A stretch of 64,000 nucleotides of DNA from Sphingomonas nostoxanthinifaciens (GCF_019930585.1 NZ_CP082839.1:1178001-1242000), one strand, 5' to 3'; counted from the first letter of the stretch, positions 34,549 to 44,238 are shown. Notes: generated by a model not told the origin, from the sequence alone. Made by a program: numbers and translations.

Positions 34549-35576
34549 ATGGCAATGAATGGCGGGAAATGGCTGCGGATCGATCCCTTCCTGCTCCTGC
34601 TGGTGGCAACGGTTGCCCTGGCAAGCTTGCTTCCCGTGCATGGCGTGGCGGCGCTGTGGGCGGGCCGGCTGACAAACGCCGCGATCGCGCTCCTCTTTTT
34701 CATGCACGGCGCCAAGCTTTCGGGCGCCGCGATCACGCAAGGATTGACGGCATGGCGCATCCATCTCGTGGTTATGGCGTCGACCTTTCTTGTGTTTCCG
34801 GCGCTCGGCCTGTCGATGCGAGCGATCGCGGGCCCGTGGGTTGATCCGACAGTGACGGCGGGGCTGCTTTTTTTCTGTTTGCTGCCATCAACCGTCCAAT
34901 CCTCGATCGCCTTCACCTCGATCGCCGGGGGCAACGTGTCGGCGGCGGTCTGCAGCGCCTCGCTGTCGAACCTCGCGGGCATGGTGCTGACGCCGCTGCT
35001 TGTCGCGACGCTCATGGGTGCGGGCGCTGGTGCGGGGGGTGTTTCCGCGGGAATGGTCGTTCAGATCGCGCTGCAGCTGTTGCTGCCATTCGTCGCCGGG
35101 CACCTGTCGCGCCCGTGGCTGGGCAGCGTGATCGACCGGCATAAGCAGTTGGTCGGCCGGACCGATCGCGGATCGATCTTGCTGGTCGTGTATACGGCCT
35201 TCAGCGCCGCGGTGGTGCAGGGACTGTGGCGACGGGTCGGAATCGCCGATCTCGGTACGATCTTGTTGCTCGACGCCTCACTGCTTGTGGCAGTGCTGTG
35301 CATCACCTGGGCTTGCGCGCGCCTCCTCGGCTTCGCGCGGCAAACGAGATCGTCATCGTCTTCTGTGGATCGAAGAAGAGCCTCGCATCGGGCGTGCCGA
35401 TTGCAAGTGCACTGTTCCCGGCATCGATGGTTGGCCCGATCATCCTGCCGCTGATGTTGTTCCATCAGATCCAGCTGATGATTTGCGCGTTGCTCGCCGC
35501 GCGGTACGCGGCGGGCGGACTCGATCCGGGCTTTGGCTCGGACGTGCTTGTGTCTAAGGTTCGGCGCCCATGCTAA
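34549..35576 (+). pseudogene. SBF-like bile acid:sodium symporter, frameshifted
   Basis: A membrane protein of about 340 codons interrupted by one missing base near 35340. The front (MAMNGGKWLRIDPFLLLLVA, then HGAKLSGAAITQGLTAWRIH, LLPSTVQSSIAFTSIAGGNV) and the back in the next frame (ANEIVIVFCGSKKSLASGVPIA, ALFPASMVGPIILPLMLFHQ) together make a complete SBF-like (PF13593) transporter with about ten helices. The break is at the family's GF.R.dEI..FCGSKKSLA motif. If it is a sequencing error, the gene is whole and is probably the operon's uptake system for an organic acid. The AraC-amidase fusion gene starts 18 bp after its stop. Confidence 0.8.
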
Positions 35577-35594
35577 TGTGGGATGTAGCGACGC

Positions 35595-37952
35595 GTGACC
35601 CATGTGATGGATTTCTGGAACTTCTCGACCGCCGCTTACGTGGAGCAGGATCGCGAGGAAGGCTGGCGGCGCGCGCTGGACAGCGTCGGCCTGGGACTGA
35701 TCGAGATCGCGCCGGGACCGAATTTCTTCGGCATCGCCGCGGCGATCACGACGCCGCATCAGAGCGAATATCTCTATTTCTCGTCTCGCTCGCAGCAGAT
35801 CCGTATTCCGCGCGTGTCGCGGACGGAGGCGCTGCTCCTGCTAATCATCGAAGGCCGCGGCTCGATCATGCTGGGGCAGGGACCCCCGGTTCCCGTGATG
35901 TCGGGCGACTTCGTGTTCGGCGCGCCGCGTACCGAGTCGATCGCCGCGTTCGACGATGACGTGCGTCTGCTGCAGATCAAGTTACCGCGCAGCGTTCTGA
36001 TGCCGCGCCTCCTGGCGCCGATGCCGGATAGCCTGCAGCTTCTGTCGGGTGATTTCAGCTTCGCCGCGATCTTCGCCGATCTTCTCGCTTCGTTATCCTC
36101 GAAGCTGGGAACATTGACGGGCGAGCAGTTCCGCGCGATCGATACGACGATCATCGAATTTCTGGCGACGAGCATTCTGAGCGACGGCGACGTCGCGATG
36201 ATGGGCGGCATCGCAGCGCGACGTGCGGGTGTGCTTCACCGTGTCGCCCAGACGATCGAGCGGCGCCTGGCTGAGCCGGAGCTGGGGTTGGCGGAGATTG
36301 CGGCCGAAAACGGAATGTCGGTGCGCAACCTGCAGAAATTGTTCGAGGCCTTCGACAAGACATTCAGCACCTATGTCCGTTCCCGGCGTCTTGAGCGCTG
36401 CCGGGACGATCTCGCCTCGCCGCTGTTGGCGCAGCTTTCAATCTCGGAGATTTGCTACCGCTGGGGTTTTACCGATCCCGCGTATTTCAGCCGCACCTTC
36501 CGCGAGGAGTTCGGAGTTTCGCCGCGCGAATTCCGCCGGATGCCACACCTGCATCAACCGGAAGATCGCGAGGGCCGGACCTTCCGGCGCGGTCGTCCCG
36601 ACGGTGCCGAGCCGGCGACCGAGGGCGGGTTCGAGCCGCTCGATCGCGGCGCACTCGCGATCCTCAGCACGCCGATCCAATCGGGGCAGCAGGAACACCA
36701 TATTCCCGCATCGTCCCAGACGATCCATTGGGGCTATTTCAGCCGCAATCTCCGCCCGGTGGTCGAGGTCAATTCGGGCGATTTCGTCACGATCGAATGT
36801 CTCACCCATCACGCCTATGACGATCATGAGCGGATGATCGCGGGCGACCGCGGCGCCGAGGACGTGTTCCGCTGGACCGCCGAGGAGAAGACTGTCGATC
36901 GGCGCGGCGCCGGGCCGATGGACGCCTCGACCTGCGGGCGTGGCGCTGGCGAGGGCTTCGGCGTCCACATCCTTACAGGACCGATCGCCATCGCCGGCGC
37001 CAAGCCGGGCGACGTGCTTGAGGTCCGCATCCTCTCGACCGAGCCGCGTCCCAGCCGCAATCCGATCCACGAAGGCAGCACCTTCGGCAGCAACGCCGCC
37101 GCATCGTGGGGCTTTCACCACAAGCACATGCTGACCGAACCGCGCGAGCGCGAAGTCATTACCATCTACGAGGTGGACAACAATGTGCGGGGCCACTTCG
37201 CACGTGCGCTCTACAGCTATCGCTGGACGCCGCAGACCGACCCCTTTGGCGTCGTCCACGATCGGATGGATTATCCCGGCGTGCCCGTGGATCCGGCGAC
37301 CATCCAGAAGAAGTTCGACATCCTCAAAGGCATCGAAATCCCGGTGCGCCCGCATTTTGGCGTGATCGCGGTCGCGCCGGATCATGCCGGTCTGGTCGAT
37401 TCGGTGCCGCCGTCCTCATTCGGCGGGAATATCGACAACTGGCGAGCCGGCGCGGGCGCTAAGGTGTTTTTGCCCGTGGCGGTGCCCGGCGCGCTGCTTT
37501 CAATCGGGGATCCCCACGCCTCCCAAGGCGATGGCGAAGCCTGCGGTACGGCGATCGAGTGCTCGCTCACCGGCCGGTTCCAGCTGATCCTGCACAAGCG
37601 GGCCAATCTGGCTGGGCAGGCGTTTGCGGACCTGACCTACCCGTTGATCGAGACCGACGACGAGTGGGTGATCTCCGGCTTCAGCCACCCCAATTACCTT
37701 GAGGAGCTCGGCCAAAATGCGCAGAGCGAAATCTACAAGAAATCCTCGATCGATTTTGCGATGCGCGACGCGTTCCGAAAGGTCCGGCGCTTTTTCATGG
37801 GTTATTACGGGCTGAGCGAGGACGAGGCGATCTCGCTGATCTCCGTCGCCGTCGACTTCGGCATCACGCAGGTGGCCGACGGCAATTGGGGCGTCCACGC
37901 GATTGTGCGCAAGGCGATGTTCGGCGCGATCTATGACCCGATCGTTGGATAG
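35595..37952 (+). CDS. AraC-type regulator fused to acetamidase/formamidase
   Basis: A 785-residue two-part protein in one open frame. Residues about 1-200 form an AraC_binding_2-like sensing domain. Residues 210-317 are an AraC HTH_18 with both helix-turn-helices (LGLAEIAAENGMSVRNLQKLF and SISEICYRWGFTDPAYFSR, then GVSPREFRR). After a charged linker (about 318-365), residues 370-785 form an acetamidase/formamidase domain (QTIHWGYFSRNLRPVVEV, FGVHILTGPIAI, SFGGNIDNWRAGAG, SIGDPHASQGDGEACGTAIE). The enzyme domain has all blocks also seen in the free-standing amidase at 40904. The start at 35595 is GTG; an ATG at 35607 is an alternative. It may hydrolyse an amide and also regulate the cluster in response to it. 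No in-frame stop or internal start with a good ribosome site was seen near the linker. Confidence 0.85.
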   Translation: MTHVMDFWNFSTAAYVEQDREEGWRRALDSVGLGLIEIAPGPNFFGIAAAITTPHQSEYLYFSSRSQQIRIPRVSRTEALLLLIIEGRGSIMLGQGPPVPVMSGDFVFGAPRTESIAAFDDDVRLLQIKLPRSVLMPRLLAPMPDSLQLLSGDFSFAAIFADLLASLSSKLGTLTGEQFRAIDTTIIEFLATSILSDGDVAMMGGIAARRAGVLHRVAQTIERRLAEPELGLAEIAAENGMSVRNLQKLFEAFDKTFSTYVRSRRLERCRDDLASPLLAQLSISEICYRWGFTDPAYFSRTFREEFGVSPREFRRMPHLHQPEDREGRTFRRGRPDGAEPATEGGFEPLDRGALAILSTPIQSGQQEHHIPASSQTIHWGYFSRNLRPVVEVNSGDFVTIECLTHHAYDDHERMIAGDRGAEDVFRWTAEEKTVDRRGAGPMDASTCGRGAGEGFGVHILTGPIAIAGAKPGDVLEVRILSTEPRPSRNPIHEGSTFGSNAAASWGFHHKHMLTEPREREVITIYEVDNNVRGHFARALYSYRWTPQTDPFGVVHDRMDYPGVPVDPATIQKKFDILKGIEIPVRPHFGVIAVAPDHAGLVDSVPPSSFGGNIDNWRAGAGAKVFLPVAVPGALLSIGDPHASQGDGEACGTAIECSLTGRFQLILHKRANLAGQAFADLTYPLIETDDEWVISGFSHPNYLEELGQNAQSEIYKKSSIDFAMRDAFRKVRRFFMGYYGLSEDEAISLISVAVDFGITQVADGNWGVHAIVRKAMFGAIYDPIVG

Positions 37953-37961
37953 GAGAACGAT

Positions 37962-38876
37962 GTGACGTTGCTCGTGCTCGGCGGCATCAACGAGGATGTC
38001 GTCGTCCATGTCGAAGCGCTGCCGCGCCCCGGAGAGACGGTAATGAGCCGCGGCATCGATCGAGCGGTGGGTGGCAAGGGGCTGAACAAGGCAGTCGCCG
38101 CCGCGCGCTTCGGCGGCGATGTCTGCCTGCTCGGTGCGATCGGCGACGATCCGGCTGGCGCGATGCTGCGCAACGTCCTGCAACAAGCCGGCGTGGACGA
38201 TCGCCACCTGATCGTCGATCCGAGGGCACCGTCGGGACAAGCCTTCATCACGCTTGCGGAGGACGGCGAGAATTGCATCGTCGTCAACGCCGGGGCCAAT
38301 GCCGGGATTGCGGCGCCCGACATCGCCCGCCAGCCGATCACAGCGCACGTCTATCTTGCGGAGTTTGAGGCACCCGTCGCGGCTGTCCATGCATTGTTCG
38401 CCACTCCCGCCTCGCAGGCCGGCATCCGCATCCTAAACGCTGCGCCCGCGCTGCCCGAAGGCCGCGCGACGCTGGCCCTCGCCGATATCGTCATTTTGAA
38501 CGAGACCGAGCTGGAAGCCTATTGCGCAGGCCATCCGACCGCCGCCGAAGCCGATATCGTTGCCGCTGCGCGCATGTTGATCGATGGGGGCGAACGGCGG
38601 ATCGTCGTGACGCTCGGCGCGGCGGGTTGCCTGCTGGTCGAAGCGGACCGCTATCGGCGTTTCATGCCGCACGAGGTGAAGGCGATCGACACGATCGGCG
38701 CTGGCGATTGCTTCTGTGGCGTGTTCGCAGCCGCACTGGCCGAGGGCATGGAAATCGCCGCGGCGATCGAGCAGGCCAATGCCGCGGCCGCGATCTCGGT
38801 CGGCCGCCGGGGTGCTGCCGCCGCCTCGCCGATCCGCGCCGAGATTACCGGCTTCCTCGAGCGCGAGTCTGCGTAA
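37962..38876 (+). CDS. PfkB family carbohydrate kinase (ribokinase-like)
   Basis: A 304-residue PfkB kinase with a GTG start at 37962 and AGGAG at 37951-37955, overlapping the stop of the fusion gene. It has the N-terminal GGINEDVVVHVEALPRPGE and VGGKGLNKAVAAARFGG (PfkB signature 1, about residues 38-54), the ATP and catalytic motif DTIGAGDCFCGVFAAALAEG (signature 2, with Asp in GAGD as the base), and NAGANAGI. It phosphorylates a sugar, ribose-like or nucleoside hydroxyl. Its place in an amidase/aromatic operon suggests a glycosylated or ribosylated substrate, which is an inference. Confidence 0.9.
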   Translation: MTLLVLGGINEDVVVHVEALPRPGETVMSRGIDRAVGGKGLNKAVAAARFGGDVCLLGAIGDDPAGAMLRNVLQQAGVDDRHLIVDPRAPSGQAFITLAEDGENCIVVNAGANAGIAAPDIARQPITAHVYLAEFEAPVAAVHALFATPASQAGIRILNAAPALPEGRATLALADIVILNETELEAYCAGHPTAAEADIVAAARMLIDGGERRIVVTLGAAGCLLVEADRYRRFMPHEVKAIDTIGAGDCFCGVFAAALAEGMEIAAAIEQANAAAAISVGRRGAAAASPIRAEITGFLERESA

Positions 38877-38880
38877 GCGG

Positions 38881-39843
38881 CTAGAGATCCAGCACGAGGC
38901 GCGCGGAGAGCGAGCCTGAGCAACAGATCATCATCGTACGCCCCGCGGCTCGCTCCTCATCTGTCAGCAGCGCATCGCGGTGATCGGGGGTGCCGGCCAG
39001 CACCGTCGTTTCGCATGATCCGCAGACACCTTCCCGGCACGAATAAGCCACATGGCGCCCGGCCGCCGCCAGCGCGTCGAGTATCGACTGGCCGGGGGCG
39101 ACATCGATCTGCTGCCCGGACCGGGCAAGCTCGACGCTGTAACCACCGTCGCGCGCAGCCGGCTCCGCTGCGGTGAACTGTTCGAAATGGATATTCTCTA
39201 CCGGCCGAACGGCGCAGGCCGTGCGGAACGCGTCGAGCAGGCCGAGCGGACCGCAGCAATAGAAATGCGTACCTTCCGGCGCGCTTGCAACGATCGCGGG
39301 CAAATCCATCAGCGGATCGCCATCCTCGTTGAAATAGGTCGCGATCAGGCCACCAGCAGCCCGCGCACCGTCCTCGATCTCGTAGAGGAGCGCCGCATGG
39401 TCGCGCGTCCGGGCGGCATAATGCACCTCCCACGCGCGGCCGATTGCCGAGAGGCGCTGCGCCATGCACCAGATCGGCGTCACACCGATGCCGCCGGCGA
39501 TGAGCACGCTGTAGCGCGCGCTTTCGTCGAGCCGGAAGTGGCAGCGCGGCGCGCCAATCTCGACGACGTCGCCCACGGCCAGATTGTCGTGGACGAATGC
39601 GGAGCCGCCCCGTCCTGCAGCGTCGCGCAGCACAGCGATCTCGTAGCGATCGACGGTGTTGGGCCCGTTCAGCAGCGAATATTGCCGGATGACACCGTTC
39701 GTGAGGTGCAGATCCACATGCGCGCCCGCTTCGAACAGCGGCAGCGGCGGATCGCCGTCGAGCGGCCGCAGCACATAGCGGCGAACGCCGCGGGCGATGG
39801 CGTCGGAAGCTGCGATCCGAACAGGAATCAGATGTGCTGACAT
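38881..39843 (-). CDS. VanB-type oxygenase reductase (FMN, 2Fe-2S)
   Basis: A 320-residue PDR/VanB oxidoreductase from ATG 39843 (MSAHLIPVRIAASDAIARGV). It has an FMN-binding barrel with RQYSLLNGPN, an NAD domain with LIAGGIGVTPIWCMAQ and HFYCCGPLGLLDAF, and a C-terminal plant-type ferredoxin domain with CREGVCGSCETTVLAG and a further Cys in MMICCSGS. It passes electrons from NADH through FMN to a Rieske oxygenase, most likely the one at 44239-45432. It converges on the PfkB gene (5 bp apart) and is divergent from the DODA gene at 40090. Two in-frame upstream ATGs exist, but 39843 is best placed. Confidence 0.92.
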   Translation of the reverse strand: MSAHLIPVRIAASDAIARGVRRYVLRPLDGDPPLPLFEAGAHVDLHLTNGVIRQYSLLNGPNTVDRYEIAVLRDAAGRGGSAFVHDNLAVGDVVEIGAPRCHFRLDESARYSVLIAGGIGVTPIWCMAQRLSAIGRAWEVHYAARTRDHAALLYEIEDGARAAGGLIATYFNEDGDPLMDLPAIVASAPEGTHFYCCGPLGLLDAFRTACAVRPVENIHFEQFTAAEPAARDGGYSVELARSGQQIDVAPGQSILDALAAAGRHVAYSCREGVCGSCETTVLAGTPDHRDALLTDEERAAGRTMMICCSGSLSARLVLDL

Positions 39844-39961
39844 TGTGGTTCCCATGGCTTGCCGACGCATCGGGACGCGATGGGGGGCGCCGCGTCAAGC
39901 AACGCGAGCCCGGTTGCGCTGCAGTGCAAGAGAGCCATCGCGCAAGTCATGCTGGCTGGTT

Positions 39962-39988
39962 CCAATTGGTTGGCGGTCAAGCAATTGG
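39962..39988. promoter_or_regulatory. Inverted repeat in a divergent promoter region
   Basis: CCAATTG (39962-39968), 13 bases, then CAATTGG (39982-39988). It lies between the divergent VanB reductase and DODA genes, where a cluster regulator such as the AraC-amidase fusion could bind. No second copy of the exact motif was found at 45433-45684. Function is a guess. Confidence 0.3.
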
Positions 39989-40089
39989 TCGCGTCACGAC
40001 AACTGCCCTGGCGATCGCGCGGCTATGATCGCCTCACCCTGGCGACATGGCAAAGCTCCACGCTTCCCGGGGGGTAGGGACGAAAAGCC

Positions 40090-40878
40090 ATGGCACGTTT
40101 GCCGACGATCTTCTTCGGGCATGGTAGCCCGATCATCGCAATGAAGGAGAATACGACCACGGCAGCGTGGCGGGCGATTTTGGCGAATATCCCGCGCCCG
40201 CGTGCGGTGCTCTGCATCTCGGCGCATTGGGTGACCCGCGGCATCGGCATCACCGCTCAGCCTTATCCCCCCACCATCCACGATTTCGGTGGCTTCCCGC
40301 GGGAGATGCACGAATTCCAATATCCCGCGCTGGGCGACCCCAGCCTTGCCGCGCGGGTCCGCGATCTGCTGGCACCCGCACCGGTGGTACTTACCGATCG
40401 CTGGGGATTCGATCACGGCTGTTGGACGGTGCTGATGAAGATCCTGCCTGATGCGGACGTGCCGGTGATCCAGCTCAGCCTCGATGCTGAATGCACGCCG
40501 CAACAGCATTTCGATATCGGACGGCGCCTGCGCCCGCTGCGCGACGAGGGCGTGCTCCTGATCGGATCGGGCAACATCGTGCACAATCTGAGTGGGGTGG
40601 TGCGTCGCGACGGGGTGCCGCCGCACGATTATGCCGCACACTTCAGCAAGGCGATCAAGGATGCGATCCGATCCGACGAACCCCGCATGGTTATCGACTA
40701 TGAGGCGCTGGGCCCAGACGCCGCACGATCGGTGCCGACGCCGGACCATTTCTGGCCGCTGCTCTACGTACTCGGCGCGCGGCACGAGGACGACGTTCCC
40801 AGCTTCTGGCCCGATTTCATCGAATATGGCTCGATCGACATGACCAGCGTCACGCTGGCCGCACCGCTCGCCGCCTGA
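40090..40878 (+). CDS. LigB/DODA-type extradiol dioxygenase
   Basis: A 262-residue member of the class III extradiol dioxygenase (4,5-DOPA dioxygenase, YgiD) family. Ligand and active-site motifs are FFGHGSPIIAM (His12), ISAHWVTRG, WGFDHGCWTVLM and SGNIVHNLSG. It uses Fe(II) or Zn to open a catechol-type ring or, in YgiD, DOPA. Length is typical. The next gene, the free-standing amidase, starts 25 bp after its stop with AGGAG, so they form an operon: ring opening followed by amide hydrolysis. A second paralogue is at 42044-42826. Confidence 0.9.
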   Translation: MARLPTIFFGHGSPIIAMKENTTTAAWRAILANIPRPRAVLCISAHWVTRGIGITAQPYPPTIHDFGGFPREMHEFQYPALGDPSLAARVRDLLAPAPVVLTDRWGFDHGCWTVLMKILPDADVPVIQLSLDAECTPQQHFDIGRRLRPLRDEGVLLIGSGNIVHNLSGVVRRDGVPPHDYAAHFSKAIKDAIRSDEPRMVIDYEALGPDAARSVPTPDHFWPLLYVLGARHEDDVPSFWPDFIEYGSIDMTSVTLAAPLAA

Positions 40879-40903
40879 CATCCTTCACCCACAGGAGTTC
40901 TTC

Positions 40904-41989
40904 ATGGCCTTCACCTGCGCGCCCGGCGCCGTCCGCCCGACCGTCGTTCCGGGCGCACTTCATATGCTCGAGGCGCTCCCAGGCACGGTGCATTGGGGCT
41001 ATTTCGACCCCGCGCACCCGCCCGCCCTCCGTGTCCGCTCGGGCGACCTTATCCAGGCCGAGGCAGTAACGCACCATGCCGGCGACGATCCCGCGCTGCT
41101 GATGGACGAGAAGATCTGGCGGATCTTCAACGAGACGCCCGAGGCCGATCGCAACCCAGGCGTCCACATCATGACCGGCCCGATCTATATCGAGGATGCC
41201 AAGCCCGGCGACATGCTGGAAGTGCGCTATCTCGCGATGCAACCGCGCTTCCGCCACGGCTCCAATCTCGCCGCCAACTGGGGCCATCTTTATCAGGAAT
41301 TCGGCGAGCGCGAGAGAGTGACCATCTATGAGATGGACCCGAACACCAATACCGCTGCTGCGCTTTACGCTTACGATTTCGAGGGCAAGTATCTGACGCC
41401 AGGCACGATCACCAACTGCCCGGAATGCGACCGCCAGCGCGCGCTGAACGGAGTGCGCGTGCCGGTGCGCCCACATCTCGGCACCGCGGGCGTGGCACCC
41501 GACGTCAAGGGTCGCGTCAGCACCATCCCACCGGGTCTGCACGGCGGCAATATCGACAATTGGCGCATCGGGGCAGGTGCGACCATGTATTATCCGGTTC
41601 AGGTCGACGGCGGGCTGTTTTCGATCGGCGATCCCCACGTTAGTCAGGGCGACGGCGAGATCAGCGGCACCGCAATCGAAGCCTCGCTCAACGTTTTGCT
41701 CCAGATCGTACTGCGCAAGGACTTCACTTTCCCGTCGCCATTGCTGGAAACGCCCAAGAACTGGATCGTCCACGGCTTCGGGGCCGATCTCGACGAGGCG
41801 ATGAAGAATGCCTCACTCGATATGCTGCACCTGCTGACCGAGAATCAGGGGCTGTCGCGCAACGATGGTTATTCGCTGATGAGCATCGCTTCTGATTTCG
41901 CCGTCACGCAGGTCGTCGACGGGACGCAAGGCGTCCACGTCCGCATCCCGCGCGATATCTTCCCGGCGAAAGGATCGGTCGACATCTAA
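40904..41989 (+). CDS. Acetamidase/formamidase
   Basis: A 361-residue FmdA/AmdA family amidase. Family blocks are GTVHWGYFDPAHPPALRV, HIMTGPIYIEDAKPGDMLEV, LHGGNIDNWRIGAG and SIGDPHVSQGDGEISGTAIEAS. It releases ammonia and a carboxylic acid from a small amide. It is a close structural match to the C-terminal half of the fusion protein at 35595 but is not a recent duplicate (many differences, and a shorter N-terminal part). AGGAG precedes the ATG by about 8 bases. It follows the DODA gene in the same operon. Confidence 0.93.
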   Translation: MAFTCAPGAVRPTVVPGALHMLEALPGTVHWGYFDPAHPPALRVRSGDLIQAEAVTHHAGDDPALLMDEKIWRIFNETPEADRNPGVHIMTGPIYIEDAKPGDMLEVRYLAMQPRFRHGSNLAANWGHLYQEFGERERVTIYEMDPNTNTAAALYAYDFEGKYLTPGTITNCPECDRQRALNGVRVPVRPHLGTAGVAPDVKGRVSTIPPGLHGGNIDNWRIGAGATMYYPVQVDGGLFSIGDPHVSQGDGEISGTAIEASLNVLLQIVLRKDFTFPSPLLETPKNWIVHGFGADLDEAMKNASLDMLHLLTENQGLSRNDGYSLMSIASDFAVTQVVDGTQGVHVRIPRDIFPAKGSVDI

Positions 41990-42043
41990 GGGTCGATCGA
42001 TACGGGGGACGGCGGTTCGCAGGAGGAATGCGCCGTCCTCGCG

Positions 42044-42826
42044 TCATCCGGCCGAATCCGGAATCCCGAAGCCTACGCCGGTCATCGATACCGACGCCAG
42101 CACCTGACGATTGAACAGCATCGGCCGTTCGCCGGGCCGCGCGGCGCCGAGCACATAGAGCAGCGGCAAAAAATGCTCGCTTTCGGGAACGGCGTCCGCG
42201 GCGTCGGGCAGCGTCTGATAGTCGATCAGCGCGGCATGATCTCCCGCTTCGATCAACGCACCGATCCGCGCGTCAAAACGGCCCGCCCAGAGGAACACCT
42301 CGTCGCCACGCGGACGCGGCACGCGCAGGTTGTGGACGATGTTGCCGCTGCCAAGGATCATCACGCCTTCCTCGCGCAGGCCTGCGATCGCCTGCCCGAT
42401 CGCATAATGGCCGCCGGCGGTGCGGCGCACGTCGAGGCTGAGCTGGAGTACCGGCACGTCCGCCGCCGGATACATCCACCGCAATACCGTCCAGCTGCCA
42501 TGGTCGAGCCCCCAGCTATCCAAATCGGCGCGCGCATTGAACGCCTGGAGTCGTGTCTCGATTTTTAGCGCCAGCGCAGGATCGCCCGGCGCCGGATAGT
42601 CGATCGCGTAAAACTCTTCGGGAAAACGGTAGAAATCGTGGATCGTGCGCGGCCGCTCGCCGCGCGTGACGAGCACCCCCTTGCTCTCCCAATGCGCCGA
42701 TATGCAGAGGACCGCACGCGGCCGGTCGATCGCAGCGGCGATCGCCGCCCAGCGTTTCGAGGCCGAGGTTTCGCGCAGCGCATCCCGGGGCGATCCATGA
42801 CCGACGAACAAAGCGGGCGCGATCAT
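42044..42826 (-). CDS. LigB/DODA-type extradiol dioxygenase (second copy)
   Basis: A 260-residue paralogue of the protein at 40090. It has LFVGHGSPRDALRE (His10), SAHWESKG, WGLDHGSWTVLRWM and GSGNIVHNLR. The metal-binding residues are the same, but sequence identity is moderate, so it may act on a different ring. The start overlaps the MFS gene upstream (minus strand) by ATGA, so the two are co-translated. It converges on the amidase gene at 41989, with 54 bp between them and no terminator hairpin seen. Confidence 0.9.
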   Translation of the reverse strand: MIAPALFVGHGSPRDALRETSASKRWAAIAAAIDRPRAVLCISAHWESKGVLVTRGERPRTIHDFYRFPEEFYAIDYPAPGDPALALKIETRLQAFNARADLDSWGLDHGSWTVLRWMYPAADVPVLQLSLDVRRTAGGHYAIGQAIAGLREEGVMILGSGNIVHNLRVPRPRGDEVFLWAGRFDARIGALIEAGDHAALIDYQTLPDAADAVPESEHFLPLLYVLGAARPGERPMLFNRQVLASVSMTGVGFGIPDSAG

Positions 42827-44225
42827 CGGGGGGTGTTTCCTTCGTTGAACATGGCGCGTTGGCCAGGATCGAGCCGGCGTGCATCGAGGCTGCCGATCAA
42901 TGTCAGCACCGCGATAGCCAGGAACCCAGTGCGATAATCGGCCAGGACCGCAGCGTTGCCCCGCCCGTGCAACGCTGCGGACAGCTGGATGCTCAAAGCA
43001 GCCACCGCGACACCCAGCGCTCCGTTAATCTGCTGCACCGCGCTTGCAAGCGTACTCGCGCTGGCCATTCTGTTCGCGGGTACATCCGTAAACGCGAGCG
43101 TATTGAGCGCGGTAAAATGGATCGACCGGCCGCCCCCCGTGAACAACAGCAGCACGATCAACCACGCAGTCGACACGTCGGCACCAACCAGCGCGAAAGC
43201 TGCAAATCCGACCGACAGCGCAATGCCGTTGACGAGCTTGATTTGCCGATAGTGCCAGCGCCTCAGCACCGATGTGGTGGTGAACTTCACCGCGATATTG
43301 CCGCACATGCCGATTAGGATAAGCAGTCCGGCACCTGTCGGCGAATAGCCGAGCCCCGCTTGCAGCATCAGCGGCAGCAGAAACGGATTGGCGAGGATAG
43401 CCATGCGGACCAATGATCCTCCCGCCATAGCATGGGCAAAGCTCGGCTGATCGAGCAGCCCCATATCGAACAACCCCGTTCGCATGCGGTACAGATGGCG
43501 GACGGTAACGATCGCGGCGGCGATGACCGCGACCGCACCGATTACCATCCAGTGCAGCGGCAGGCGTGCTCCCTGCCAACGAGCAGCACGAGTAGGCCAC
43601 TCGCCACCGCCCACAGCAGCCAGCCGGGAAGATCGAATGCGGCGGGTGCCCGGTCTTCGCCATCGGGCAGCAGCCGCATCGCGAGCACAGAACCGATCGC
43701 GCCGATCGGCAGATTGAACAGGAAGATCCATCGCCACGACAGATGCTCGACGATCAGTCCGCCGAGCGGGGGCGCCACGGCAGGCGCGAGCAGGGCCGGC
43801 CAGGTGAGCAGCGCCATGGTGTGGACGAGCTCGGATCGGGGCGTTTCGCGCAGCACGATGATCCTTCCGACCGGCGTCATCATCGCCGCGGCCAAGCCCT
43901 GCACCACCCTCGCGGCGGTGAAGCTGGCCAGACCCGGTGAGGCGGCGCAGCCGAACGAGGCGAGGGCAAACAGCAGCATCGCGCCCGCGAACAGCCGCCG
44001 GCCGCCGATGCGATTGGCCGCCCATCCTGAAAGCGGAATGCCGATGCCCACGGCGACGAGATAAGCCGTGATCCCGATCCCGAGATCGAGCGGGGCGATC
44101 GCGAAGCTGCGTGCCATCGCAGGCAGCGCATTGGCGATGATCGTCCCGTCAAGCGCCTCCATGAACAGTGCGCCCGCAACCAGCAATGCGGGCAACCGGG
44201 ATCGCCGCGGCACATGGCCGTGCAC
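42823..44225 (-). pseudogene. MFS exporter (DHA2/EmrB-like), frameshifted
   Basis: About 467 codons in two frames. The front (MHGHVPRRSRLPALLVAGAL, then DGTIIANALPAMARSF, GRRLFAGAMLLFALASFGCAAS, RWIFLFNLPIGAIGSVLA) is a typical drug:proton antiporter start with the D-x-T and R.G..GG-type motifs. Near 43575 one base is missing and the frame moves to WQGARLPLHWMVIG, with the remaining six or so helices (AILANPFLLPLMLQAGLGY, IHFTALNTLAFTDVP). If it is a sequencing error, it is a normal 14-helix exporter. It may export a toxic intermediate of the cluster. It overlaps the second DODA gene by ATGA and lies 13 bp after the Rieske gene. Confidence 0.8.
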
Positions 44226-44238
44226 GGGGGCCGGTCGC

